A program made the position numbers and the translations under genes. From positions 558,001 to 622,000 of the forward strand of contig NZ_FTMG01000002.1 in NCBI RefSeq assembly GCF_900155965.1: a stretch of DNA of 64,000 bases, in the 5' to 3' direction. The stretch is from Mucilaginibacter lappiensis (lineage in GTDB: Bacteria > Bacteroidota > Bacteroidia > Sphingobacteriales > Sphingobacteriaceae). This document shows positions 9,171-18,033 of this stretch, piece after piece (within the stretch, counting starts at the first letter, position 1; each line of letters starts with the position of its first letter). The notes beneath the pieces were generated by a model, which ran no database searches, was not told the DNA's origin, and saw only the letters and a list, made by a program, of their open reading frames with translations.

Positions 9171-9177
9171 CGATAGT

Positions 9178-9729
9178 ATGACAAGCCAGAAAATTATAGA
9201 CAGCGCCATAGCGGTTTTGAATGAAGATTTTTATGCTCCGCTGGATATGATTGCCGAAAAGGCAGGAGTAAACAGAAGAACCTTGCATCGGTATTTTAAA
9301 GACAGAGCTGCACTTATAGATGCCTGCTGGACCGATATGATGCAAACCTGGCATCATGCTATGCTCAAAGCTTATAATAGCAGTAAAGACCCTGTGGAGC
9401 AATTGGAGAGAATGTTATACGCGGGTATTGATTGCGGGGCGAAATACGCGTTTTTGAATACGCTTCAAACAAAATATTTGAATAATGAAAAACTGAAAGT
9501 CGCTGAGAATGAAGCTTACGAACAGGCAAAAAACAACTGGTTTAGCCTTGTGCCAGAACTGCAGCGGCAAAAGGTGATCAGCGATAGCCTGTCCGTTGCT
9601 TGGATCCGCATGCTGTTTGTTAATATGATCAACACTACCGTTAAAGCAGTACAATCGGGAGATGTTGCTCCAAATGATATCAAAAAATTCGCCTGGTACT
9701 CTTTTAGCCGAAGCATAGGTTTGCCATAA
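9178..9729 (+). CDS. TetR/AcrR family transcriptional regulator
   Basis: From ATG 9178 (MTSQKIIDSAIAVLNEDF) the protein has 183 residues. The N-terminal helix-turn-helix is clear at about residues 18-42: APLDMIAEKAGVNRRTLHRY followed by FKDRAAL. The rest is a helical ligand-binding domain not assignable to a named subgroup. The frame extends upstream to a TTG at 9157, but that lies inside the operator and -7 box, so 9178 is the start. The leader would be only a few bases. It is followed after 41 bases by an SGNH esterase gene on the same strand, which may be co-transcribed. An autoregulatory palindrome is present upstream. The inducer is unknown. Confidence 0.92.
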   Translation: MTSQKIIDSAIAVLNEDFYAPLDMIAEKAGVNRRTLHRYFKDRAALIDACWTDMMQTWHHAMLKAYNSSKDPVEQLERMLYAGIDCGAKYAFLNTLQTKYLNNEKLKVAENEAYEQAKNNWFSLVPELQRQKVISDSLSVAWIRMLFVNMINTTVKAVQSGDVAPNDIKKFAWYSFSRSIGLP

Positions 9730-9770
9730 GCGCTGTTGGGTATTTGGTTAAATGATTACAAAGATTAACT

Positions 9771-10616
9771 ATGACACATTCTTTTTTATTGATAGGTCAG
9801 TCAAATATAGCAGGACGCGGTTTTACAGCCGAAGTTCCACCCGTTTTTAATGAATCTGTTAAAATGCTGCGTAATGGCCGCTGGCAGATCATGACAGAAC
9901 CCATCCATAACGACCGCCCCGCAGCAGGCATAGGTTTGGCTTCATCCTTTGCCGCTGCGTGGCATTTGAATAACCCCGTGGACGAAATAGGCCTGATCCC
10001 TTGTGCCGATGGTGGCACCAGCCTGGATGACTGGACGGTTGGCGGAGCACTTTTTGACAACGCATTGGCCCAGGCGAAACTGGCACAACGCAGCAGCCAG
10101 TTATCTGGTATTTTATGGCACCAGGGAGAAAATGATTGTTCTGCCGATGGTGCTGCGGCTTATGCCGAAAAATTTGACCCGATAGTTAATGAGCTGCGTA
10201 TGGGATTAAACGTGCCGGATGTTCCTTTGATTGTTGGCGGACTGGGAGATTTTTTGACGGCTGGTTTGTACGGTAATTATTTTACCGCTTATCCATTGGT
10301 CAATCAGGCGCTGTTACAATATGCCCAAACACGTAACAATTGTTATTTTGTGACTGCAACTGGGTTAACGGCCAATGAAGACCAAATTCATTTTAATGCG
10401 GTATCGCAAAGGATATTGGGTATACGTTATTTTGAAGCATTTAATACCCGGACACACATTACAGCACCTTTAACACACGAGCAAGACCTGGTGCAAACTA
10501 TTTACAGTAGACCCTTTACCCGGCGAGAGGAAAAACTGTTATTAGAAAACCGCTTTGCATCCGGCAAAATAACATTGCAGGAGTTTCGGGAGCAACTGGT
10601 ACTTATTGCCGGGTAA
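9771..10616 (+). CDS. Sialate O-acetylesterase-like / CE6-type SGNH carbohydrate esterase
   Basis: The 281-residue protein begins MTHSFLLIGQSNIAGRG, where GQSN is block I with the catalytic Ser of SASA/CE6 esterases. WHQGEND (about residues 119-125) is the conserved WxQGE block and DQIHFN (about 203-208) carries the catalytic His. There is no signal peptide, so it is probably cytoplasmic, which is unusual for enzymes that deacetylate plant or host polysaccharides outside the cell. A helical C-terminal extension of about 55 residues (RPFTRREEKLLLENRF and on) follows the esterase fold. Family members remove O-acetyl groups from sugars. The TetR gene 41 bases upstream may control it. The substrate is not predictable. 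Confidence 0.85.
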   Translation: MTHSFLLIGQSNIAGRGFTAEVPPVFNESVKMLRNGRWQIMTEPIHNDRPAAGIGLASSFAAAWHLNNPVDEIGLIPCADGGTSLDDWTVGGALFDNALAQAKLAQRSSQLSGILWHQGENDCSADGAAAYAEKFDPIVNELRMGLNVPDVPLIVGGLGDFLTAGLYGNYFTAYPLVNQALLQYAQTRNNCYFVTATGLTANEDQIHFNAVSQRILGIRYFEAFNTRTHITAPLTHEQDLVQTIYSRPFTRREEKLLLENRFASGKITLQEFREQLVLIAG

Positions 10617-10671
10617 GGGAGGCGTTCGGCAGTTTGAGGAATTCAATGTAGGTATTGTGTATATTGCATAT

Positions 10672-11418
10672 ATGAAAACCTTAACCTTTTTACTTATCTC
10701 ATTATTTCTTACGATATTTAGTTTAGTTGGCCGATCTCAAACGTGTATTGTATTAAAACAGGAAAAGGACACAATCTTTGTAGGGGCAGATTCGAAGAGC
10801 TCAATACCAAATATCGGATCTGATAATAAAATTTCTACTCAAACGTATAAAACGATATGTAAATTACATACAGTAGGGCGATACAATTTTGCAATAGCCG
10901 GAACGCCAGATTCATTAATTGAAATAGAGGCAACAAAGGCATGTCAAAAAGGGAAAAATATTAAAGAGGTTAACGATATTTTCTTGTCAACAGTCAAAGA
11001 CGTCATAACAACGTATGTTGAAAACATAAGACGTGAGCAGTTCGACTATTATAATTATAGGTTTGTAAATAATGATATTGCATCTATCTCCTTCTATGGA
11101 TTTGAAAATGGAAGATCTTATTTAGGAACAGTTTATTTCGATGCAATTAATAAGCCTAATGAAGCAGTTAAGGTCAAGGACACCACTGTATTTAGACCTT
11201 TTGAGGTTCTGGGGTTATCTGATCATATACGGAAACAGCTTGGAACGAATATGTTGGTATTGGATGCTTATCTTAAAAAAGGGAAACTTTATTACATCCA
11301 AAAATTAATTGAAGTTGAATTAAAAGCTCATCCGGACCACGTAGGTTTACCATTTGATTTAATGATTGTTACCAACAACGGAGCTAAAATAGTAAGGGTG
11401 CCCAAAATGACCAAGTAG
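10672..11418 (+). CDS. Secreted proteasome-like Ntn-hydrolase fold protein (hypothetical)
   Basis: The start at ATG 10672 gives a clean signal peptide (MKTLTFLLISLFLTIFSLVG); an in-frame ATG at 10606 only adds an unrelated 22 residues. After RSQ comes TCIVLKQEKDTIFVGADSK. This mirrors the N-terminus of proteasome beta subunits: Thr1, a hydrophobic strand and Asp17 at exactly position 17 (GADS), then a Lys at 37 ahead of a strand ending AIAG, matching Lys33 and Gly47. Length is 248 residues. Processing would have to cleave between Gln and Thr to free the Thr, and the best small-residue cleavage site is one residue earlier, so catalytic activity is uncertain. The gene is visibly AT-richer than its neighbours, which may mean acquisition. 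The proteasome-fold assignment is my inference. Confidence 0.6.
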   Translation: MKTLTFLLISLFLTIFSLVGRSQTCIVLKQEKDTIFVGADSKSSIPNIGSDNKISTQTYKTICKLHTVGRYNFAIAGTPDSLIEIEATKACQKGKNIKEVNDIFLSTVKDVITTYVENIRREQFDYYNYRFVNNDIASISFYGFENGRSYLGTVYFDAINKPNEAVKVKDTTVFRPFEVLGLSDHIRKQLGTNMLVLDAYLKKGKLYYIQKLIEVELKAHPDHVGLPFDLMIVTNNGAKIVRVPKMTK

Positions 11419-11762
11419 TTTTAATAACGAAATATTCGCTTGCGGCAGCGGGCGGAATAAATTGCGGCATTAGGCTTTTATAAGATATCTGGAACAACCT
11501 TGCTCCGTTAGGGGCTACCTATTTGTAGCATTTTACCAGCCCCTATTTATGCCTCGTAGAGGCTACCCTTATACAATTTACCTGTTTATTTAGGGGTTGC
11601 ACCTACGGAGCAAAGGATATTTTGCCCGGTATGACTACAAATAGGTAGCTCCTGACGGAGCATATCCGTATTAAAATTCAATGCTTCTATTTTAACTTTT
11701 GTTTCTTCCGAACATCTATGGTATTGTCACCGTACCACACAGCAATATCAAATATCACCCCA
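11419..11762. repeat. Family K long inverted repeat element
   Basis: This 344-base gap holds two 27-base arms, 11502-11528 and 11635-11661, complementary at 25 of 27 positions. The shared word is AGCTACCTATTTGTAG next to GCTCCGT. The 106-base centre has further related pieces (CTCGTAGAGGCTACC, TGCACCTACGGAGC), so it could fold into a branched structure. It resembles a REP or MITE-like element. No gene is seen in it. Confidence 0.8.
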
Positions 11763-14700
11763 TTAAGCCAATGGCAAACTAAAGTAAAATGTTGATCCTT
11801 TGCCCATTTCACTTTCTACCCATACTTTACCTTTATGCCTTTGGATGATCTCGGCCGACAGGTATAGGCCAAGCCCAAAGCCCGAAATGTTTTGGGTTTG
11901 TTCGCTTTCAATGCGGTAATAACGGTCAAACAGTTTTGCGTGGTCCTGCGGCGCTATGCCCAGGCCTTCATCTGTTATGCTTACCTCAACTACGCCCTTA
12001 ATTTCCCGGCAGGAAACCTTAATATTTTTTCCTTTAGATGAATACTTGATGGCGTTGCTTAAAAAGTTGGTGATCACCTGGCCAATCTTGTCCCTATCGG
12101 CCTGAACAACTATATCACAATCGGAGGTTACAACAATATAGTGGCTTTTGGTGATCAGCATTATGTCCTCCACAATTTCCCTCAGTAAGGTATTCATCTC
12201 AAAAGGCTGTTCATTCAGGTAAATTTTGCCGGCTTCAAAGCTGGAAGCGCTCAAAAAGCCATTGATTAAGGTCGACATTTTTTTAACCTGTACATTAGCC
12301 TTATCCAGGGCGCCAACGGCAAAAGTGTCCCCGGATTTATCGGCTTTGGCCGCCAGCATCTGTATGTAGGCCTGCAGCGTGGTTAGCGGTGTTTTGAGCT
12401 CATGGCTTGCCATGGCAATAAAATCAGTTTTTCGGATGTCGTCCTGCTTATGTACAGTAACATCATGCATTACCCCTGTAAAATACCCCGGTTTGCCATC
12501 CTGATCGTGCGTAAGATTTCCATTAGCCCTCACCCAGCGCAGTTTTCCATCGTGAAATCCCTTCAGCGGAAATTCTACATCGCATACTTCCCCGCGGGTA
12601 ATGGCTGCTTCAATAGCACCAGTTACCCCAAGCTGAAAGGCACTATCAATCTGGGCTATAGTTGATTCGTAGCTCATTTGCTCATCGGCATGAAAACCAA
12701 ACAGCTCTTTAAGGCGTGGTGAGGGAATGAATTCACGGGTTTCTACATCTATTGACCAGATCCCCATTTCGGCAGAGTCGATAGCCATACCCAGCGTTTT
12801 ACTGCTGATATCCAGTTCCTGCTGTATCCTTTTTAGCTCGGTGATATCATTAAAAGTAATAATAGCGCCATTGTTAGTATGATCTGCCTGCTGTACATAA
12901 GGCATAGTCATGATCTGGTACCATTTGCCGTTATTGGTTTCAATTTCTTTGGTAATTACACACCCTTCTGCCAATACCTTTTTAATATCGTCTATAATGG
13001 TTTCAAATTTGATATTGGTAGAAATATTGCTGAGCGGCCTGCCGATATCTGTTTCCAGCAGGTTGATCTGTTTTACCGTTCCCGGCGAAAACTTCATTAG
13101 ACGCAGTTCATTATCAATAAATAATTGCCCGTTAATATTACTCCTGAAATAATTATTCAGATCGTCATTAATTTCCAGCAGTTCTTTGTTTTTTAACTGG
13201 TAATCTGAATTAATGGTATGCAGCTCCTCGTTCACGGATTGCATTTCTTCGTTGGTGCTTTGCATTTCCTCGTTGGCCGAGATCAGCTCCTCATTAAATG
13301 ATTGCATGTTCTCGTTGGAGGCATCCAGCTTTTCATTGGAGCTGTAAAGTTTATCCTTTAATTCCTTCCGTTCCTCTTCCAGGTTAACGACGTACTGATC
13401 CAGATAGATCCTTTCATCATATACCGCATCCTTTTGTACCGGCGCGGCTGATTTATCCTCACTGAAAGTTACCCATAACAATTTTTCCCGGCCTTTTAAT
13501 ATTAATGGACTGATGGACAGGCTGACGTTAACCATATGCTGGCCCTGTTTAATTTTTACGCCGTTAAGCACCACGTTTTCATTTGTTTTTAAGACCTTTT
13601 TACTCAGGGTATTAAAAGCTACGGCAAGGGGCTTTGGTAAAAGCTCTGCCAGATCGGAGCTGAAATGTTTGTGGAGCAGGTATTTTGTGGTATCTCCGTA
13701 TGACCGTACCACCTGGTTGTGTTCGTCGATACAAACGGCCAGGTAATCGAGTTTATTGGCCAGGCTTTCATGGATTTCTTCGGACAAGTTATTATGGTTG
13801 GTGTTTTTAGCCGTATCCGGCGAAAAGCGGGACGGTGTTTGTTTGGTATCAGGTAAATCGGGCATGGAGAATGCATCAAAGCTAATGGCTCGTTTGGTTT
13901 CCAGGTTTTTGTAGATCTTCCATTTTTTATGAACCACTTCCAGGTTTTTGATGATGGGCATGGGGTTTTCGCTCGACCCTAAAAATAAATAGCCATCTTT
14001 TTTTAGCCCAAAAAGCATCATGGTAAATATTTTCTTTTGCAAAACAGGAGCCATATAGATGAGCAGGTTGCGACAGCTGATCAGGTGCATATTGCAGTAA
14101 GGTGGGTTTTTTACCAGGTCGTGCTTGGCAAAGATCACCATCTTGCGGATAACAGGATTTATCCGGTAATTTTCTCCCTCTTTTAAAAAGTACTTTTCGA
14201 GCCGTTCCGGGGGCATGTTTTTGGAAATGTTTTTACTATAAACCCCTTTACCCGCATGAATCAGCGCGTCGCTGTCAATATCTGTAGCGAATAGTTTTAC
14301 TACCGTATCAGATAATCTGCCCGTTAGCTGCTCTGCTATCAATATGGCCAATGAATAAACTTCCTCGCCAGTAGCGCAGCCGGCAACCCACATTTTCAGT
14401 TCTTCGTCTGGGGCCAGCCCTTCCAATATATCGGGTAATACCTTGCTTTGTATAAAATCAAAAGCTGCCGGATCCCTGAAAAAAGAAGTAACGCTGATGA
14501 GGAACTCTTTGGCCAGGGCATCTACCTCGAGGGGAGTTTCTTTGAGATAATTCAGATATTTTCCCAGCGTATTAAAATTGTGGCTCGAAGCCCTTCTTTT
14601 TGTTCTTCGTAATATGGTGGGTTGTTTATAGTCCGAAAAATCAAGCGGTGACCTTTCTTTGATCAGGTCGATAATGGCCAAAAGGTCTTTTTCATCATCC

Positions 14701-15296
14701 CGGTGATCTGTTACTAAATTCCCTTCGTGTTTTACATAATCTTCAATGGCGCCGGGCATTAAGGTCGGTTCCAATACAAAATCAACCAATCCCGTAGCGA
14801 TAGCATGGGAGGGCATGCTGCTAAATTCCGAAGTTTCCGGATCGCGGGCCATCACCATTCCGCCTGCTTTTTTAATAGCCTTGATACCTTCTGTACCATC
14901 AGACCCTAAGCCGGATAATATGATACCAATGGCTTTTTTGCCATCATTGGCGGCAAGGGACTCAAAGAAGGTATTGATGGTTAAATGAGGCCCTTTAATT
15001 TTTTCCTTTTCGGTTAAATACAGGCTCCCCCCGCGTATGGTCATGTATTTATTGCTGGGGATGAGATATACCTGGTTGCATTGCACTTTCATGCCATCTT
15101 CGGCCTCTTCAACGATAAGCTTGCTGTGCCTGGCCAGCAGGTCAACCATCCTGCTTTTAAAATCGGCTGATAAGTGTTGAATAATGATATAGGAAACACC
15201 ATCTAAAGGCGTGTGATCAAAAAAAGAATTAATCTCTTCCATGCCGCCTGCGGAGGCGCCAATAGCAATGATGTGATGGGGATCGACTTTCGGCAT
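11763..15296 (-). CDS. CheB-CheR-PAS-PAS hybrid histidine kinase
   Basis: One 1177-residue protein with, in order: a CheB methylesterase domain (about 8-185; catalytic Ser15 in GASAGG, His41, Asp123 in GSDGTEG); a CheR methyltransferase domain (about 205-460; VAGCATGEEVYSLA SAM-binding motif, LISCRNLLIYM); a coiled coil of about 70 residues rich in NEE/NEEMQS repeats; two PAS regions (around 720-830 and 840-950); and HisKA (MASHELKTPLTTLQAYI, phospho-acceptor His near 963) with HATPase (SDEG-type DEGLGIAP, GFGLGLYLS). No receiver or membrane domain. CheB/CheR kinases occur widely in Bacteroidota that lack flagella and probably act in sensory adaptation rather than chemotaxis. No partner regulator adjoins it. 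Confidence 0.93.
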   Translation of the reverse strand: MPKVDPHHIIAIGASAGGMEEINSFFDHTPLDGVSYIIIQHLSADFKSRMVDLLARHSKLIVEEAEDGMKVQCNQVYLIPSNKYMTIRGGSLYLTEKEKIKGPHLTINTFFESLAANDGKKAIGIILSGLGSDGTEGIKAIKKAGGMVMARDPETSEFSSMPSHAIATGLVDFVLEPTLMPGAIEDYVKHEGNLVTDHRDDEKDLLAIIDLIKERSPLDFSDYKQPTILRRTKRRASSHNFNTLGKYLNYLKETPLEVDALAKEFLISVTSFFRDPAAFDFIQSKVLPDILEGLAPDEELKMWVAGCATGEEVYSLAILIAEQLTGRLSDTVVKLFATDIDSDALIHAGKGVYSKNISKNMPPERLEKYFLKEGENYRINPVIRKMVIFAKHDLVKNPPYCNMHLISCRNLLIYMAPVLQKKIFTMMLFGLKKDGYLFLGSSENPMPIIKNLEVVHKKWKIYKNLETKRAISFDAFSMPDLPDTKQTPSRFSPDTAKNTNHNNLSEEIHESLANKLDYLAVCIDEHNQVVRSYGDTTKYLLHKHFSSDLAELLPKPLAVAFNTLSKKVLKTNENVVLNGVKIKQGQHMVNVSLSISPLILKGREKLLWVTFSEDKSAAPVQKDAVYDERIYLDQYVVNLEEERKELKDKLYSSNEKLDASNENMQSFNEELISANEEMQSTNEEMQSVNEELHTINSDYQLKNKELLEINDDLNNYFRSNINGQLFIDNELRLMKFSPGTVKQINLLETDIGRPLSNISTNIKFETIIDDIKKVLAEGCVITKEIETNNGKWYQIMTMPYVQQADHTNNGAIITFNDITELKRIQQELDISSKTLGMAIDSAEMGIWSIDVETREFIPSPRLKELFGFHADEQMSYESTIAQIDSAFQLGVTGAIEAAITRGEVCDVEFPLKGFHDGKLRWVRANGNLTHDQDGKPGYFTGVMHDVTVHKQDDIRKTDFIAMASHELKTPLTTLQAYIQMLAAKADKSGDTFAVGALDKANVQVKKMSTLINGFLSASSFEAGKIYLNEQPFEMNTLLREIVEDIMLITKSHYIVVTSDCDIVVQADRDKIGQVITNFLSNAIKYSSKGKNIKVSCREIKGVVEVSITDEGLGIAPQDHAKLFDRYYRIESEQTQNISGFGLGLYLSAEIIQRHKGKVWVESEMGKGSTFYFSLPLA

Positions 15297-15600
15297 GACA
15301 TGAACTTTAAAGAGCGGTATTAGAATTTATTAAATTCTTAGAGATGAGTAAATTAAGAGATCAAATTTACAACTATATATCCGGAATAAAGGGAGCCTTT
15401 TCTGGTTATTTAGCATGTAGTCGATGTGACACTGCAACACAACACTGTATCAGTCAATAAAGTTTTGTATTGAGCAAGTTTTATCTACTCCCTCTCGCTA
15501 TAAATGAAGTTGTAGATTAACATTTTGTTACAATATCAATATCTTGGGCCGGTGGGTAAATCAAATTTCGTAGTTTAGCGGCGCCCTTAATGTGACTCAA
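15297..15600. other. Divergent intergenic region
   Basis: About 300 bases between the divergently transcribed kinase and MMPL genes. It must contain both promoters, but only a weak -7-like TAGTTTAG near 15571-15578 can be pointed to on the plus strand. No repeat, hairpin or small gene is evident. Confidence 0.4.
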
Positions 15601-17937
15601 ATGTTCTGGAAACATACCGCTTCGTTCATCCTTAAAAACAGACTCATCGTATTTATCTGCGTTTTGGCACTGAGTGCTTTTATGGGATTTGAAGCGTCGA
15701 AAGTAAAAATAACCTTTAACGGGGGTAAAGTGCTGCCCGTTACCGATTCGGCCTATATCCGCTATAATCAGTTTAAACAAACCTTTGGCCAGGATGCCTC
15801 ATCGATGGTTTTGGGTATCAAATCAGACAAGATATTTGATAAAGATGTTTTTAATGACTGGTACCTGATTGGCACACAGCTTAAACAGATCAATGGTGTA
15901 AAAGCCGTGGTTTCGGCCGCTAATGTGTATAATTTGCAAAAGGATACCCTGCAGCACCGTTTTATTGTAAAGCCCTTGGTTACCGGCGTATTACCCTCTA
16001 CACAGGCGGTTGATAGCGTAAAGCAACAACTTTTAAACCTCCCATTTTACAAAGGGATAGTATTGAGTAACGATGGCAAGTCGACCTTAATGGCTATCAC
16101 TTTTGATGATAAAGTGATCAACACCCCCAAGCGTGTGCCTGTTATCAATAAAATGCTTCAGCTAGGGCAACAGTTTGAGCAAAAGCATGGCATCAAGGTA
16201 CATTACTCGGGCCTGCCGCTGATACGCACCGTTGTAGGCAACCTGGTGGCGCATGAGTTTTCCATGTTCCTGGGCCTGTCTATATTGATCACGGCTATTA
16301 TTCTGCTCATTTTTTTTCGGTCGTTTTTCCCGGTGATATTCCCGGTGCTTATTGTAGTGCTGGGTGTGCTGTGGAGTTTGGGCATCTTATATATGATGCA
16401 TTATGAAATGACCATTTTAACCGGCATCATACCGCCGCTGGTGGTGGTTATCGGCATCCCGAACACTATCTTTATCCTCAATAAATACTACCACGAGTTT
16501 GAAATATCGGGCAATAAAATGGAGGCTTTGGCCATAGCGCTCGAAAAAGCGGGCATCACCACCTTTATTGCCAACATTACTACCGCTATTGGTTTTGGCG
16601 TATTGTGCTTTACCAACAGTGAGCTATTAACCCAGTTTGGTTTGGTGGCTTCGCTGGGTATACTATCCACATTTGCTTTAAGTTTGATATTGGTGCCTAT
16701 TGTATTCAGCTACCTGCCTGCTCCAAAACAAAAACAAACCGGTATGAAGGATAGCCAGTGGATGAAAGCCTTATTGATTAAGCTGGACACCCTGGTTCAT
16801 CAAAAACGTAAAGCCATATATATCACTACGCTGGTGCTGGTGCTTATTTCGGCCGTGGGCATTTATCGTATCAATATCAATGGTTATGTGGTTGATGACC
16901 TGCCGCAGCATAACAATACGCTGGAAGATCTGAAATTTTTTGAATCGAATTTTAACGGGGTACTGCCATTAGAGGTAAGTATCGATACCAAACGAAAAAA
17001 TGGTGTAGTGAACCAAACGGTGATCCGCAAGGTAGAAAAACTGGAAAAGCTGATCTCCTCATATCCGCAGTTCAGCCGTTCTATTTCCCTCATCCAGGTA
17101 TTAAAATTCTCTACCCAGGCATTTTATGGCGGTAACCCGGAATATTATCGTTTGCCCGACGGTATGGAGCAGAGTTTTATCTTGAACTATGCCGCTAATT
17201 CGGGTAAAAATACATCGGGCGCGCTGAATACTTACCTGGATAAAGATCACCGGATAACCCGGGTAACCTTTGAAATGATTGACGCCGGTTCCAAAAAAAT
17301 GAATGTGGTACTGGCCGAGCTGCAACCCCGTATCGACTCGATATTTAACCCAAAAAAGTTTCATGTGGAGCTTACCGGATCGAGTATCATTTTTATAAAG
17401 GGAACTAATTACCTGCTTAAAAACTTGTATGAAAGCCTGGCCTGGGCTATTTTTCTGATAGCCGGGGTGATGTGGATATTATTCAGAGGGGTAAAAATGA
17501 TAGCCATTTCGCTGGTGCCCAATCTGGTGCCGTTGATTATAACAGCAGGTATCATGGGCTTTTTTGGAATCCCATTGAAACCATCAACCATATTGATATT
17601 TAGCATAGCGATGGGTATCTCGTCCGATCAGACTATTTATTTTATTACCCGTTACCGCCACGAGCTGCGTTATACCCGTAAAGGGATATCGCGCATTGTG
17701 TCTGATACCATCCGCGAAACCGGGGTAAGCATGATATTTATCGCTACGGTACTGTTCTTTGGTTTCGGCATATTCGCGGTATCCAAATTTGGCGGCACCG
17801 TAGCATTGGGTATATTGTTATCCATAACGCTGCTGGTGGCCATGATCAGCAACCTCACGCTGCTTCCTGCTTTTTTACTAAGCCTGGATGGCGGTGTGGA
17901 CCGTAAAAAGATAAAAGGACCGGATATTGAGGAGTAG
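15601..17937 (+). CDS. MMPL/RND superfamily transporter
   Basis: About 778 residues from ATG 15601 (MFWKHTASFILKNR); a GTG nine bases upstream is an equal alternative. The layout is that of HAE3/MMPL exporters: a first membrane span, a periplasmic loop of about 180 residues, a block of five or six spans (SMFLGLSILITAIILLIFF and on, including the VVIGIPNTIFILNKYYHE motif), then a second copy: span, loop, and spans with SIAMGISSDQTIYFITRYRHEL. Such proteins move lipids, hopanoids or hydrophobic compounds with proton drive. The gene stands alone: the divergent kinase is upstream, and a repeat separates it from the SDR gene downstream. The substrate is unknown. Confidence 0.92.
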   Translation: MFWKHTASFILKNRLIVFICVLALSAFMGFEASKVKITFNGGKVLPVTDSAYIRYNQFKQTFGQDASSMVLGIKSDKIFDKDVFNDWYLIGTQLKQINGVKAVVSAANVYNLQKDTLQHRFIVKPLVTGVLPSTQAVDSVKQQLLNLPFYKGIVLSNDGKSTLMAITFDDKVINTPKRVPVINKMLQLGQQFEQKHGIKVHYSGLPLIRTVVGNLVAHEFSMFLGLSILITAIILLIFFRSFFPVIFPVLIVVLGVLWSLGILYMMHYEMTILTGIIPPLVVVIGIPNTIFILNKYYHEFEISGNKMEALAIALEKAGITTFIANITTAIGFGVLCFTNSELLTQFGLVASLGILSTFALSLILVPIVFSYLPAPKQKQTGMKDSQWMKALLIKLDTLVHQKRKAIYITTLVLVLISAVGIYRININGYVVDDLPQHNNTLEDLKFFESNFNGVLPLEVSIDTKRKNGVVNQTVIRKVEKLEKLISSYPQFSRSISLIQVLKFSTQAFYGGNPEYYRLPDGMEQSFILNYAANSGKNTSGALNTYLDKDHRITRVTFEMIDAGSKKMNVVLAELQPRIDSIFNPKKFHVELTGSSIIFIKGTNYLLKNLYESLAWAIFLIAGVMWILFRGVKMIAISLVPNLVPLIITAGIMGFFGIPLKPSTILIFSIAMGISSDQTIYFITRYRHELRYTRKGISRIVSDTIRETGVSMIFIATVLFFGFGIFAVSKFGGTVALGILLSITLLVAMISNLTLLPAFLLSLDGGVDRKKIKGPDIEE

Positions 17938-17940
17938 AAG

Positions 17941-18031
17941 CCTCACCCCGGCCCTCTCCAAAGGAGAGGGAGTGTAATAAATATAAACGCAAATCAGAAC
18001 CCACACCCTTTAGGGGAGGGCAGGGAGGGGC
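17941..18031 (+). repeat. Family D GC-rich repeat, ends at the SDR start codon
   Basis: Two GC-rich blocks: CCCTCTCCAAAGGAGAGGG (self-complementary, 17952-17970) and a second ending GGGCAGGGAGGGGCTT immediately before ATGG at 18034. The same ending GGGGCTTATGGAT occurs before the DUF58 gene at 46356, and related blocks lie at 31387-31472. Confidence 0.7.
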
Positions 18032-18033
18032 TT

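Noticed and set aside
9157..9177. TTG start for the TetR gene
   Set aside because: It lies inside the operator palindrome and -7 box; ATG 9178 gives a normal TetR N-terminus.
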